Below, piece after piece: positions 53,293-61,911 of a stretch of DNA of 64,000 nt (position 1 is the first letter of the stretch; each line of letters opens with the position of its first letter). The stretch spans positions 1 through 64,000 of the forward strand of contig NZ_JAJFBP010000022.1 in NCBI RefSeq assembly GCF_020697055.1. The letters run 5' to 3'. The notes beneath the pieces are model-generated. The model was given only the letters and a program-made list of their open reading frames with translations, did no database searches and had not been told where the DNA came from. The translations under genes were made by a program, and so were the position numbers. Source of the stretch: Panacagrimonas sp. (GTDB taxonomy: Bacteria; Pseudomonadota; Gammaproteobacteria; Nevskiales; Nevskiaceae).

Positions 53293-53883
53293 TCAGTGCT
53301 CGGCGAGCAAGCGCTGTCGCTGGTCCCGGTATTCCTGTTCGCTGATCAGGCCTTTCTGTCTGGCCTGGTCCAGTGCGGACAGGCGGTCAGCGAGCGTCGG
53401 AGCATTCGTCGCTGAAGACGGAGCGGCCTCAGGCGCCGGTCCTTCCCAGTTCAACAGCAGGCGATTCCGGTCGTGCGGGTCGACGTGAATGAACAGCGTC
53501 CGTCCGGGAGCCGCGGATTGACCGAATGGAACCAGCTGCAGCGTTTCCTGCTCGTAAGGCGCCTGACCGGGCAGCTCGACGCGCAGCTGCATTCGGACCT
53601 GGTGCATGCGATCGATCCGGACGTTCGTGCTCTGGACGCTGATCACGGTCGCCGTCCCCTTGACGCCCTCGCGCAGCAACGACGCCTGGAATTCGGCCTG
53701 CCGGTTCCACTTCATCATCAGCGCGGCGGGCACGGCGGTGCCGACGAGGGCGGCGATGCCCCAGATCAACGCCATCTTGGGATCGGGACGCAGCCACAGG
53801 TAGATCACGACTCCCAGTACCAGCACGACCGCCACGAGGATGGCGATCGGCATGTAGGCGCCGACTCCCGTCTGCTCGCTCAT
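53293..53883 (-). CDS. Membrane protein with SHOCT domain
   Basis: Protein of 196 residues with two N-terminal TM segments (about 11–30 and 38–58), a middle beta-rich part resembling DUF3592 (GTATVISVQSTNVRIDRMHQ) and a C-terminal SHOCT motif (LADRLSALDQARQKGLISEQEY). SHOCT domains are oligomerisation or binding modules. ATG 53883 is supported by GAGGA seven bases upstream. Its position between the T6SS structural block and the effector-delivery cassette suggests a T6SS accessory role, which is inference. Confidence 0.75.
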   Translation of the reverse strand: MSEQTGVGAYMPIAILVAVVLVLGVVIYLWLRPDPKMALIWGIAALVGTAVPAALMMKWNRQAEFQASLLREGVKGTATVISVQSTNVRIDRMHQVRMQLRVELPGQAPYEQETLQLVPFGQSAAPGRTLFIHVDPHDRNRLLLNWEGPAPEAAPSSATNAPTLADRLSALDQARQKGLISEQEYRDQRQRLLAEH

Positions 53884-53896
53884 CTCATGATCCTCA

Positions 53897-54205
53897 TCAC
53901 GCAATGGCCTTCAGCAGGAAATTTCCGACCTGCAGCCGATCGCCGATACCGATCGGACTCTCTTCGCCCTGTTCGATCGGCGTCCCATTGACCTGGATGG
54001 GATTGGCGCCGACGCAGATGACATTCGGACCGTTGCGTCGGAACTGCACCCGGACGTGCACACGAGAGACGGACCGCTGTGTGTCCGGCAACGTCAGATC
54101 GTTTCCTTCGGCGCGACCGATCGTGCCGCCAGGAGCGGCGAAGCGATGGATGACGGCCGGCTCGGTGACCAGTTCCGGCGGGCCGATGAGCATCAGGCTC
54201 AGCAT
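53897..54205 (-). CDS. Short FHA-domain protein
   Basis: Protein of 102 residues that is almost entirely one FHA domain: GGTIGRAEGNDLTLPDTQRSVSR with the conserved GR and S-R-x-H positions, then NPIQVNG and DRLQVGNF. FHA domains bind phosphothreonine peptides. It is the second FHA protein in the locus after TagH. No PpkA-type kinase or PppA phosphatase is encoded here, so its partner lies outside the window. It is 13 bases upstream of the SHOCT gene and 13 downstream of the DUF4150 gene, in one transcript. Confidence 0.83.
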   Translation of the reverse strand: MLSLMLIGPPELVTEPAVIHRFAAPGGTIGRAEGNDLTLPDTQRSVSRVHVRVQFRRNGPNVICVGANPIQVNGTPIEQGEESPIGIGDRLQVGNFLLKAIA

Positions 54206-54218
54206 TTCTCGGAGTACA

Positions 54219-54620
54219 TCAGGGAGCGAGCAGCAGCACCCGAACCTGGCTCGGCACGATTCGCGCGCCCGGACAGTTGGTGTTGTTCTGGATCGAGACG
54301 CTCGTGAGCTTGGTCATGGGCATCGCGTTCGCCAGGACGGTGAACGAACCCGTGAGGTGACGCACAGGGCCCATGACCGTGCCGGACGCAACGCCCATTG
54401 CAACGCCAGGGTTGTCGCCGTTGGACATCGGGATGACGGTGGCCATGTTATGAATCGGCGTGCACATCGCCAGGATGTTGAGCACGTTGGGGATGCCCAT
54501 CGGACCCATTCCGATATTGGGATAGGGGATGGGGACCGGGGCGGGAGCCGGCGGCGCCGGCGTCAGGCAAACGTCCGGGAATCCCATGTTCTGTCCCGCC
54601 ATCTGTGTATTGAGAAACAT
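54219..54620 (-). CDS. PAAR-like DUF4150 protein
   Basis: Protein of 133 residues with the DUF4150 (PAAR-like) pattern: NTQMAGQNMGFPDVCLTP, a short proline-rich stretch, IPYPNIGMG, DNPGVAMGVASGTVMGP, TSVSIQNNTNCPG and the end IVPSQVRVLLLAP. PAAR-like proteins sharpen the VgrG spike tip and recruit effectors. Here the domain stands alone, so cargo would be attached through adaptor proteins. Its neighbours are DUF3540 and the VgrG cassette, as in other systems of this class. Confidence 0.88.
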   Translation of the reverse strand: MFLNTQMAGQNMGFPDVCLTPAPPAPAPVPIPYPNIGMGPMGIPNVLNILAMCTPIHNMATVIPMSNGDNPGVAMGVASGTVMGPVRHLTGSFTVLANAMPMTKLTSVSIQNNTNCPGARIVPSQVRVLLLAP

Positions 54621-54626
54621 GGCCGA

Positions 54627-55292
54627 TCACCCGAGATGGATCTGGGCGCCACGCGCCTTGATGAGCTTTTCGCCTTCGATCAGCGAATGCTCGCCCGAGA
54701 CGCGCAGCAGCTGCTGGGCGTTGACTTCGACGGTGACGCCGTTGACGCGATCCAGGCCTTCGGTCGTACGCAGATATTGCTTGCTGTAGTGGCTGACACG
54801 GTCCATCACGCCATCAAAAACTTTCCCGATCAGCTTGAAGCTCTGCCCGATGACCTGAAAGGCGTCGCCGACGACTTCCGTCGTGCCGCTCACCAGAACG
54901 GACGCCTCGGAATCCACCCGCAACTTCTGCGTCCGAATCGAAAGGTCCAATGCCGACAGACTGAGCCGGCCGTCCTCGGCCTCCAGCGTGGAGTTGGACG
55001 GCAGGCGGATCGCGCGCCCCTGGTCATCGGCGCGAACCAGCACGTCGAGGATCCAGGAACGTTCGCCGGGGACGTGAAGGCAGTGCACCGTGTCGCCTGT
55101 ACGCACGTCGAGCAGGCAGCTGGCGGCGCGCTTGGCCTGGAGGACCACGTTGCCGCTGCGCACGTCGTACAAGCCGTCTTCGGTGACCAGGGAAACGAGG
55201 CCCACGACGGATCCGGCGTCCGCTGTTCGGGCGGGACGCGGTGGGTGAATGACCCCGACTCGTGAAGTTGGCTTCAAGGCTCTCGCGCTCAT
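54627..55292 (-). CDS. DUF3540 domain protein
   Basis: Protein of 221 residues of the DUF3540 family: VSLVTEDGLYDVRSGNVVLQAKRAASCLL in parts, then DGRLSLSALDLSIRTQKLRV and a helical region with DRVSHYSKQYLRTTEG. DUF3540 genes occur almost only in T6SS VgrG clusters beside DUF2169, pentapeptide and DUF4150 genes, but their role is unproven; the repeated 'NSTLEAEDGRLSL' style beta structure suggests a spike-associated protein. Seven bases from the DUF4150 start. Confidence 0.8.
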   Translation of the reverse strand: MSARALKPTSRVGVIHPPRPARTADAGSVVGLVSLVTEDGLYDVRSGNVVLQAKRAASCLLDVRTGDTVHCLHVPGERSWILDVLVRADDQGRAIRLPSNSTLEAEDGRLSLSALDLSIRTQKLRVDSEASVLVSGTTEVVGDAFQVIGQSFKLIGKVFDGVMDRVSHYSKQYLRTTEGLDRVNGVTVEVNAQQLLRVSGEHSLIEGEKLIKARGAQIHLG

Positions 55293-55323
55293 GTCGAATC
55301 TCTCAGAAAAGAACAGTGAAGGG

Positions 55324-56382
55324 TCATCGGGCACGCTGCGGCGGTTTCCACTGCTCCGCCTTGGCCTGCTTGTCGTCCGTCTCCAGCGCGATCGCGCGCT
55401 GGCTGAATTGCGCATCGTGCGTATCGGCCCGGTGGAGCTTCGCGCGGTACATCGATGCATCGCGGGCGTCGACGCCCGTGAGCTTGGCTTCGCTGAAATC
55501 AGCGTAGGTCAACTCCGATCCCGCCAGCACCGCCCGGGTCAGATCCGCCCCGGCGAAATGGCACTGGTAGAGATCGGCCAGCTCGAAGCGTGCGCCGGGA
55601 AACGTGGCTTCCGTGAACAGGGCTTGTCGCAATCGGGCGCCGGAGAACCGGACGTTCTGTCCGTTGGCCTTGCAGAACAATGCCAGCGGGCCGTCGGCTT
55701 CCGTGAAGTCGCAGTCGTCCAGGCGCGATCCCATGAAATTAGCCTGGCGCATGCGAGTCTTCCGAAAGCTGGACCCGCTGAGATTGGCTTCGGCGAAGAG
55801 GCAGCCCTCGATCGACATGCCGTCGAAGCGACGTGCCGGCAGGTCGGTCTTGTGGAACGTCGAACGGAACATAGCGGCCTCGTTCCAGGTCATGCCCTCG
55901 AGCTTGCTCTCGCTGACGGTCGTATATTCCCAGGTCGTCCGATCGGCGTTGACGCGACAGGCGCTGACTTTGGCCCATACGCCGGACTGCAGGCCGCAGC
56001 CCACCATGGATGCGTCGTCGATGTTGGATTCCGACAACGTGACCTGGGAGAGGCCCGCGCCATCGAATCGGGCGCGCGGCAGCTGACACTGCGAAAACGT
56101 TGCGGAATGCAGAAATGCGCCGGTCATATCGACATCGTCGAACTTGCAGCGGTTGAAGACCGTGCGACGCAGGTTGCTGCCCGCGAGAGAAGCGCCGGAC
56201 AGCGTGCAGCGATCGAACACGGCTTCACGCAGGTCCGAGGCGGCGATGTTCGCGCCGGTGAAGTCGCAGTTCGTGAATAGGCTGCCCGGCGCCATGAGGC
56301 CGTCCAGCTTCGCGCCACGGAAGTCCTTGTCTTCCACGGTCTCCCCGAGCGCCGCCGCGAACTCCATGAGTCTTGCGTCCAT
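55324..56382 (-). CDS. Pentapeptide-repeat protein of the T6SS cassette
   Basis: Protein of 352 residues made almost wholly of A(D/N)LxX-type pentapeptide repeats (for example CDFTGANIAASDLREAVFDR and FAGADLTRAVLAGSELTYADF), forecast to form a right-handed quadrilateral beta-helix. Pentapeptide proteins in VgrG cassettes may extend or cap the spike, or be cargo. The start at 56382 lies nine bases after the stop of the DUF2169–pentapeptide gene, so the two are co-translated. Confidence 0.85.
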   Translation of the reverse strand: MDARLMEFAAALGETVEDKDFRGAKLDGLMAPGSLFTNCDFTGANIAASDLREAVFDRCTLSGASLAGSNLRRTVFNRCKFDDVDMTGAFLHSATFSQCQLPRARFDGAGLSQVTLSESNIDDASMVGCGLQSGVWAKVSACRVNADRTTWEYTTVSESKLEGMTWNEAAMFRSTFHKTDLPARRFDGMSIEGCLFAEANLSGSSFRKTRMRQANFMGSRLDDCDFTEADGPLALFCKANGQNVRFSGARLRQALFTEATFPGARFELADLYQCHFAGADLTRAVLAGSELTYADFSEAKLTGVDARDASMYRAKLHRADTHDAQFSQRAIALETDDKQAKAEQWKPPQRAR

Positions 56383-56391
56383 GCGCGAGCC

Positions 56392-59007
56392 TCAGGTAGA
56401 CGGATCGGTCGCGCGGGGGCGACGTCGCGGAAAGGTGCGGGCCCGCTCGAGGACCGCGCCGTCCAGTTTGACGTCGGTATCGAGCCGAACACGCGTCAGG
56501 TCGGCGCCGAAGAAGTGCGAATCGCTCAGGTCCGCGCCGCGAAGGTCGGCGCCGGACAGGATGCAGTCCTTGAAATCGGTACCGCTCCACGAGGATCCGC
56601 GAAGGTCCGCCTTGCGCAGCAGTGCACCCTTGGCCTTGGCTTGTCGCGCGTCGCAGCGTGCGAGTCGCGTGCGCGTCAGATTGGCGCCGTCGATCACGGT
56701 ACGAATCAGGCGGGCTTCGGTGAAATCGGAATCACCGAAGTTCGCGCCTTTCATCGTGGCGCCTGAAAAATCGGCTCCCGCGAACGAAGACGCGGCCAGC
56801 AAGCCCCCGCTCGACAGGTCGGCCTCGCGAAAGACGCTCCGCGCGCCGGCGCAAGTGACGAATTGCGCGGAAGGCATCGACGCGCGGCTGAAGTCGGCGC
56901 GTTCGATCTTGCACTCGATGAAACTGGCGGACCCGAGGTGGGCGCCGACGAACGTGCACGCCGTGAGGTCCAGCTTGTGGAACAACTGCTGGACGGCGAC
57001 GGCTTCGCTGAGATCGACCTCGGTCCATTCGCTCTCCAGCAGGGAAGCGCCGCTCAGCAGCGCGCCGCGCAGGCTGGTGCGGATCAATTTCGTGCGGGCG
57101 AGGGTGCACCCGCTCAGGTTCGATCGGTCCATCAGCGCGCCTTCGAGCTGCGCGCCGCCGAGGTTGGCCTTGCTGAAATCGGTGCCGATGGCCACGACGC
57201 CGGTCAGGTTGGCGTGCGCCAGCACGGCGCCCGAGAGATTGGCCCGCGAAAGATTGGCGTATCTCAGATCGGCGCTCTCCAGCCACGCCAACGACAGATC
57301 GACGCCGCGCAGGTCGAGGTTCGAAAGGTCCGCGCCGGTCAGATCGAGCGTGGGCCATTTACGTACGCCGTTGTCGAGCAGCCATTCGATTTCTTCTCGG
57401 CGCTCGCGCGCCTTGTCCCCGGTCAATGGATGCGCCGGAGCCTGGAGATGCGCGTCCTGCTGGTACTGCATGCGCTTGGCGATCTCGGCCATCGCCATGG
57501 GACCTTCGAGCGGCGCCCGGTCGAACTTCCCACCTGCCTTGATCGCGGTGTTCTGCATCAGGTCGAGCTGGGCCGAAGCCCGAAATGTCGGCGGACCACG
57601 GTGGACCGACTCCGGGCCGTACTTGCCCTGCTTGCGTCCTTCGAGAACCTTCTCGGCGGCCGTGACCATCTGTTCGACGGCGGCCCACTGTTCGTCCGCC
57701 ATTTTCTTGGTGAGGTTCTCGATGTACTGCGGCATCTCCGCCGGCGTCGGGGGTTTTTCCGGCGGCGCGAGCCTGATCCCGAGGGCATCCGGATCCTGCC
57801 CGTTGGCGCGGACGCGCTGGCGCGCGATCTCGACATCGGCCTGCGCGCGGAGGCGCGCGGCGGCTTCCTTGAATCCCTCGGCCTTGAGCGGCGCCTGCGA
57901 GGCTTCGAGCGCGGGATCGTCCAGCGCGATGCCCGGTGGCAGCAGGGCGACATCGTTGAGCAGGTGAAGCCCGGCCATGATCCCGCCTGCGGTTCGATTG
58001 CGAAATTCCTGCAGGTAGTACTCGTCGTTGCGCGACGGATCCGGCTCCAGACGCTCCACCGCTCCGAGCAGGTGCTTGATGTCGAAACCGTCGTCTTCCT
58101 CGGTTTCGGCCAGGCCCTGGTAGATGAGCACCATGCGCTCGGCGTGCGGGAAGAACCACACCGTGGTCAGGCGCATCGCGATCTCGCGCAGCTTGAACCC
58201 CGGGCCGTCGGGCCCCGGAATCTCGTAGTTGGCGAACATGCGTACGCGCAGGCCGGGGAGGCGTCCGTCGATACGGGCCTGCGTGGGGTGCATGTTCTCC
58301 AGGACGAACGACTCGTCGCCACGAAGCGGCGCCGGAATCCATTGGTCCTTGGGCGCAATGTTGAAGTGCTTCCATTGCGTGTCCGGCGCAACGGCGGGCG
58401 AGTGTTCCTTCAACCAGGCTTCGTCGTAGGTCCCGTTGAAGGCCACGCGCTGCGGATGCATCGTGTCGAGCGGACCGAAGCCGGCCGGCTCGATCTCCTG
58501 ATCGGCACGCATGAGCCGGGATTGCGGCAACTCCAGGTTCGGCAGCCAGCGCACGCCGTCCTGGGCCATGCGGCCCCTTCCGGTGGGATTCGCGGCAAAT
58601 CCGTCGCCGCCGTAGGCGCGGGACCAGTCGAGCGACATGCGCTCGAACGGGGCGGGGGCACTCGCCGATTTTCGATCGAGCCAGTAGCGATCACCGAAAG
58701 CGAAGACCGTCTTGCTCACGCCGGCCAGCTCGGCGCGCACCGCGACGGCATCGGCGCGATCGGGCTGCGGGTACGCCTGACCGATGACGAGGAACTCCGG
58801 CGTGAGCTTGAGGACGCCTTCGTCGATCATCGGCACGGCCATTTCGCCGGCCAGGAAATCCCACATCGACTGCTCGCCCCAGAGACGCCCCGACGCTCCC
58901 TGGTCGAACGGGACGTGGAGATAGCCGGAAATATTCACGCCATAGCGATGGCGATGTTCGACTGGCCGGAACGACATGCCCAGCATTTGCGGTTTGACGA
59001 TGTGCAT
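56392..59007 (-). CDS. DUF2169–pentapeptide-repeat fusion protein
   Basis: Protein of 871 residues. The N-terminal part (about 1–310) is a DUF2169 domain (VKPQMLGMSFRPVEHRHRYG, then SLDWSRAYGGDGFAANPTGRG and HFNIAPKDQWIP). A helical linker (about 330–560) leads to a long pentapeptide-repeat region (about 570–865, DLTGADLSNLDLRGVDLSLA). DUF2169 proteins are encoded next to VgrG and have been proposed as adaptor or chaperone proteins loading PAAR-like proteins or effectors. In-cluster position and domain fusion agree. It follows vgrG with 57 bases between. Confidence 0.88.
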   Translation of the reverse strand: MHIVKPQMLGMSFRPVEHRHRYGVNISGYLHVPFDQGASGRLWGEQSMWDFLAGEMAVPMIDEGVLKLTPEFLVIGQAYPQPDRADAVAVRAELAGVSKTVFAFGDRYWLDRKSASAPAPFERMSLDWSRAYGGDGFAANPTGRGRMAQDGVRWLPNLELPQSRLMRADQEIEPAGFGPLDTMHPQRVAFNGTYDEAWLKEHSPAVAPDTQWKHFNIAPKDQWIPAPLRGDESFVLENMHPTQARIDGRLPGLRVRMFANYEIPGPDGPGFKLREIAMRLTTVWFFPHAERMVLIYQGLAETEEDDGFDIKHLLGAVERLEPDPSRNDEYYLQEFRNRTAGGIMAGLHLLNDVALLPPGIALDDPALEASQAPLKAEGFKEAAARLRAQADVEIARQRVRANGQDPDALGIRLAPPEKPPTPAEMPQYIENLTKKMADEQWAAVEQMVTAAEKVLEGRKQGKYGPESVHRGPPTFRASAQLDLMQNTAIKAGGKFDRAPLEGPMAMAEIAKRMQYQQDAHLQAPAHPLTGDKARERREEIEWLLDNGVRKWPTLDLTGADLSNLDLRGVDLSLAWLESADLRYANLSRANLSGAVLAHANLTGVVAIGTDFSKANLGGAQLEGALMDRSNLSGCTLARTKLIRTSLRGALLSGASLLESEWTEVDLSEAVAVQQLFHKLDLTACTFVGAHLGSASFIECKIERADFSRASMPSAQFVTCAGARSVFREADLSSGGLLAASSFAGADFSGATMKGANFGDSDFTEARLIRTVIDGANLTRTRLARCDARQAKAKGALLRKADLRGSSWSGTDFKDCILSGADLRGADLSDSHFFGADLTRVRLDTDVKLDGAVLERARTFPRRRPRATDPST

Positions 59008-59064
59008 GCCGGGGAGTCAGGGCGGTAAAGGAGGCGCGACGCGGGGCAATGGCTCAGGAACGGT

Positions 59065-61764
59065 TCAGCCGCCCGGCGGCGTCGGCTTGCCGGTGTTCTG
59101 GTCGCTGCCGACGTCCACGCTCGGTCCGTCCACGCCTATGAATCCTGCAAGCGCATTGCCGACGCCACTGGCGGCATTGCCGACGCCACTGGCGACCGGC
59201 GAGGATCCGGCGAGCGCGCGCAGGCGATTGGCAAGATTGGTATGCCCCTGGAGAGCTGCAGCATCGGCCGCGTCGTTGAGCTGCTTCATCGCGTCCTTGT
59301 ATTGCTGGCGTGTCTCCATGGCGCCCAGAAGCGCACTCCCGATGCCCATGCCGGCCGTCGCGCCCGCGCCGATGGCCGCCGCGACGGCCCAGCCTCCGGT
59401 CAGTGCCTGCGGGCCGCCCGCGGCCGCGCCCGCGCCGCCGCCACCCGGCGTGAACGTCGTGAGCGATCCGAGCTCGGCCTTGACGCCCGCGCAGGTTTCG
59501 ATCTTTGCAGCCAGCGCGTTCTCCATTCCCAGACCGACGAAATTGCTCATGCTGATGGCGATCGCCGTTTCGCTCTGCATGCCGATGAACACGCTGCGTG
59601 CGGCAGCGAGCATGGTGTCGCTGGCCGACCCCACGTAGGCGCTGCTGTTCGCCCCCATCACGGTCGTGTTGTTGCCCATCGACACCGAATTGATGTTGGC
59701 CACGGCCAGCAGGTTCACGTCCGTGTTGCTCATGACCTCGAGCTTGTTGACCATCATCTGGTACGGCCCTGACGGCGATTCCACGACCACGGAATTGCCG
59801 CCGGTGACCTTGAAATCGATGTGGCCTGCCTGAAGCGTGATCTTGGCCGCCTTGTAGCTGATGTCGCCCGTCACGTTGAAGACCTGATTGCCGCCCACCT
59901 TGCGAACGTCGTCGGCCGTCGTGTCGATCAGTCGCGTGCTCTTGGTCACCTGGGTGACGTTGCCATTGACCGTTTCGGTCTGTGCGCCGTCGATCTGCAC
60001 GTCCTGATTGCCGATGATGTGCTGGGACTGCTTGCCGTCGATTTTCAGGATCTGGTCGACGTTGATCGTGCGCGTTTCGTTGTTCTTGACGACGGTGTTG
60101 CGATCGCGGTTGACCGTCAGGTGCTGATCCCGTTCGATCGTCTCCCATCGGTCCCGCTTGATCGTGTTCTTCTGGTCGCGAACGACGGTGAGCATCTGGT
60201 CCTGGCCGACGAACCCCGAATCGTCCAGCTCGACATGGCTGTCGAGGTTGCGCTCAGCGTGGAGATAGATCTGCTCCTCGCCCTTCTTGTCCTCGAAGCG
60301 GATCTGATTGGCGTTCTCCGGCCCACCACCGGCGCTGGAACGGGAGAGGATGCCCGACTGCGTCTTGTTGTCCGGCAGCGTCCAGGGCGGCATCTGGTCC
60401 GCGTTGTAGACGCGACCGGTGACGATGGGCCGATCGGCGTCGCCCTCGAGAAAATCGACGATGACCTCCTGCCCGATGCGCGGGACGGTCATCCAGCCGA
60501 AGTTCTTCCCCGCCCAGATCTGTGATACGCGGATCCAGCACGAGCTCTGGTCGTCCTTCTTGCCGAGCCGGTCCCAGTGGAACTGCGCCTTGATGCGTCC
60601 GTACTTGTCGACGTGGATCTCCTCACCCGGAGGACCCGTCACGACTGCCGTCTGCGGACCCTGGACGATCGGGCGGGGCGTGGTGCGCGGCGAACGGTAT
60701 GGCACGTCGCTGGGGATGAGGCGGAACGAACAGCGAAAATCGGCTTCACCGCCGTCGCTGGACTCCACCGCATTGTTCTTCGCCTCGATGAATGTGGAGA
60801 CGATCAGGTATTCGCGGTTCAGATCGGTGCGGACAAAATCTTCCAGCGTGAAGAGCCCGCCGCAGTGCATGAGCCGCGCGTTGCCGCTGCCGACCGTCAC
60901 GTCGTGCCCGGCCTGCATCTCCTCCAGTCGTATGCGGACGAAGTGCTCGCCGTCGGCGGGCGTCGGGTAGTCGCCCGGGTAGTCGAAGATCTCATGCTCG
61001 GATTCACCGTGGTTGCGGACGAGCTCGTTCTTGACGGTCAGATCGGTCTTCGGCGTCTCGAAGTTGTAATCGCGAAGCGACGATTTGCCGGGTACGATCT
61101 CGCGCGTGACGGACCATTCGCGGATGTACTCGCCGCCCGTCCGGGCTTGCTGGGTGTTCGCGCGGAACGGAATGGTGCCGATGGAAGCATGGGCGGACGG
61201 ACTGTCGCAGACGATGAGCGTGTGCTTTCCGCTTTCATGCAGGAAGAAGGTGTAGATGCCCTCTTCCTCCATCAGGCGACTGACGAAGTTGAAGTCGGTC
61301 TCCCGGTATTGCACGCAGTATTCGCGCGGCGTGTAGCTGCCGGTCAGATTCAGCTCGAAGGTCGCCTCGGCCTGGTCCGAGAAGACCTCCTCGATGATCT
61401 CCGGGACGGTCTTCTCCTGGAAGATCCGGCTGTCGGCCGTGCGCGTCATCAGCCAGGTCCACGGCCGGGCGATGATGCGATAGCGATACATGTCGCCGCG
61501 CATGCCGACCAGGCCCATCTGAACGATTCGTCCGTCGATCGCGCGGCGCGAGTCGTCGTTGAGTTCGACCATCAGCGTGATGTGCTGGCCGAGTACGTCG
61601 TCGAATTCGATGTCTGCTTTTTCGCTGACCGCGAAGATCTCGTACTCGAACATGCGGCCCAGCGTTTCGGTGCCGGTCACCGATTCGACCACCAGGGTGC
61701 CCGGCGCCAGCGGCGTTTCCACGTCGATCCAGCGGTTGCGGGTCGAGGATTCGGTCAGGGCCAT
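59065..61764 (-). CDS. vgrG: Type VI secretion spike protein VgrG (TssI)
   Basis: Protein of 899 residues. It has the gp27-like part (about 20–370), the gp5 OB-fold (HVDKYGRIKAQFHWDR and SCWIRVSQIWAGKNFGWMTVPRIGQEV, in the usual order) and a DUF2345-type beta-helix (NGNVTQVTKSTRLIDTTADD and others, about 540–740). A C-terminal extension of about 110 residues is rich in glycine and alanine (ALTGGWAVAAAIGAGATAGMG) and helical; it is not a recognised enzyme domain and may bind cargo. It heads the cassette with DUF2169, pentapeptide, DUF3540 and DUF4150. Confidence 0.95.
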   Translation of the reverse strand: MALTESSTRNRWIDVETPLAPGTLVVESVTGTETLGRMFEYEIFAVSEKADIEFDDVLGQHITLMVELNDDSRRAIDGRIVQMGLVGMRGDMYRYRIIARPWTWLMTRTADSRIFQEKTVPEIIEEVFSDQAEATFELNLTGSYTPREYCVQYRETDFNFVSRLMEEEGIYTFFLHESGKHTLIVCDSPSAHASIGTIPFRANTQQARTGGEYIREWSVTREIVPGKSSLRDYNFETPKTDLTVKNELVRNHGESEHEIFDYPGDYPTPADGEHFVRIRLEEMQAGHDVTVGSGNARLMHCGGLFTLEDFVRTDLNREYLIVSTFIEAKNNAVESSDGGEADFRCSFRLIPSDVPYRSPRTTPRPIVQGPQTAVVTGPPGEEIHVDKYGRIKAQFHWDRLGKKDDQSSCWIRVSQIWAGKNFGWMTVPRIGQEVIVDFLEGDADRPIVTGRVYNADQMPPWTLPDNKTQSGILSRSSAGGGPENANQIRFEDKKGEEQIYLHAERNLDSHVELDDSGFVGQDQMLTVVRDQKNTIKRDRWETIERDQHLTVNRDRNTVVKNNETRTINVDQILKIDGKQSQHIIGNQDVQIDGAQTETVNGNVTQVTKSTRLIDTTADDVRKVGGNQVFNVTGDISYKAAKITLQAGHIDFKVTGGNSVVVESPSGPYQMMVNKLEVMSNTDVNLLAVANINSVSMGNNTTVMGANSSAYVGSASDTMLAAARSVFIGMQSETAIAISMSNFVGLGMENALAAKIETCAGVKAELGSLTTFTPGGGGAGAAAGGPQALTGGWAVAAAIGAGATAGMGIGSALLGAMETRQQYKDAMKQLNDAADAAALQGHTNLANRLRALAGSSPVASGVGNAASGVGNALAGFIGVDGPSVDVGSDQNTGKPTPPGG

Positions 61765-61911
61765 CTGAGGTCTCCTAAGGGATCGCTACGTGACATTGCC
61801 ACGAGGCTCGGGAATCGTATCGCGTTCGGCCGCGGGACTGCGTGCCGATTGGAGCCCGGTGCTCACCGGCAACGCGGGCGTCGTCTCCAAGCCTGGTGAG
61901 GCGCAACGATG
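61765..61911 (-). promoter_or_regulatory. Gap upstream of vgrG
   Basis: 147 bases between the TPR–methyltransferase stop and vgrG on the same strand. GGAGACC just above 61764 (AGGAGACC on the minus strand) is the vgrG ribosome-binding site. Nothing else is clear; the cassette may have its own promoter here. Confidence 0.35.
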
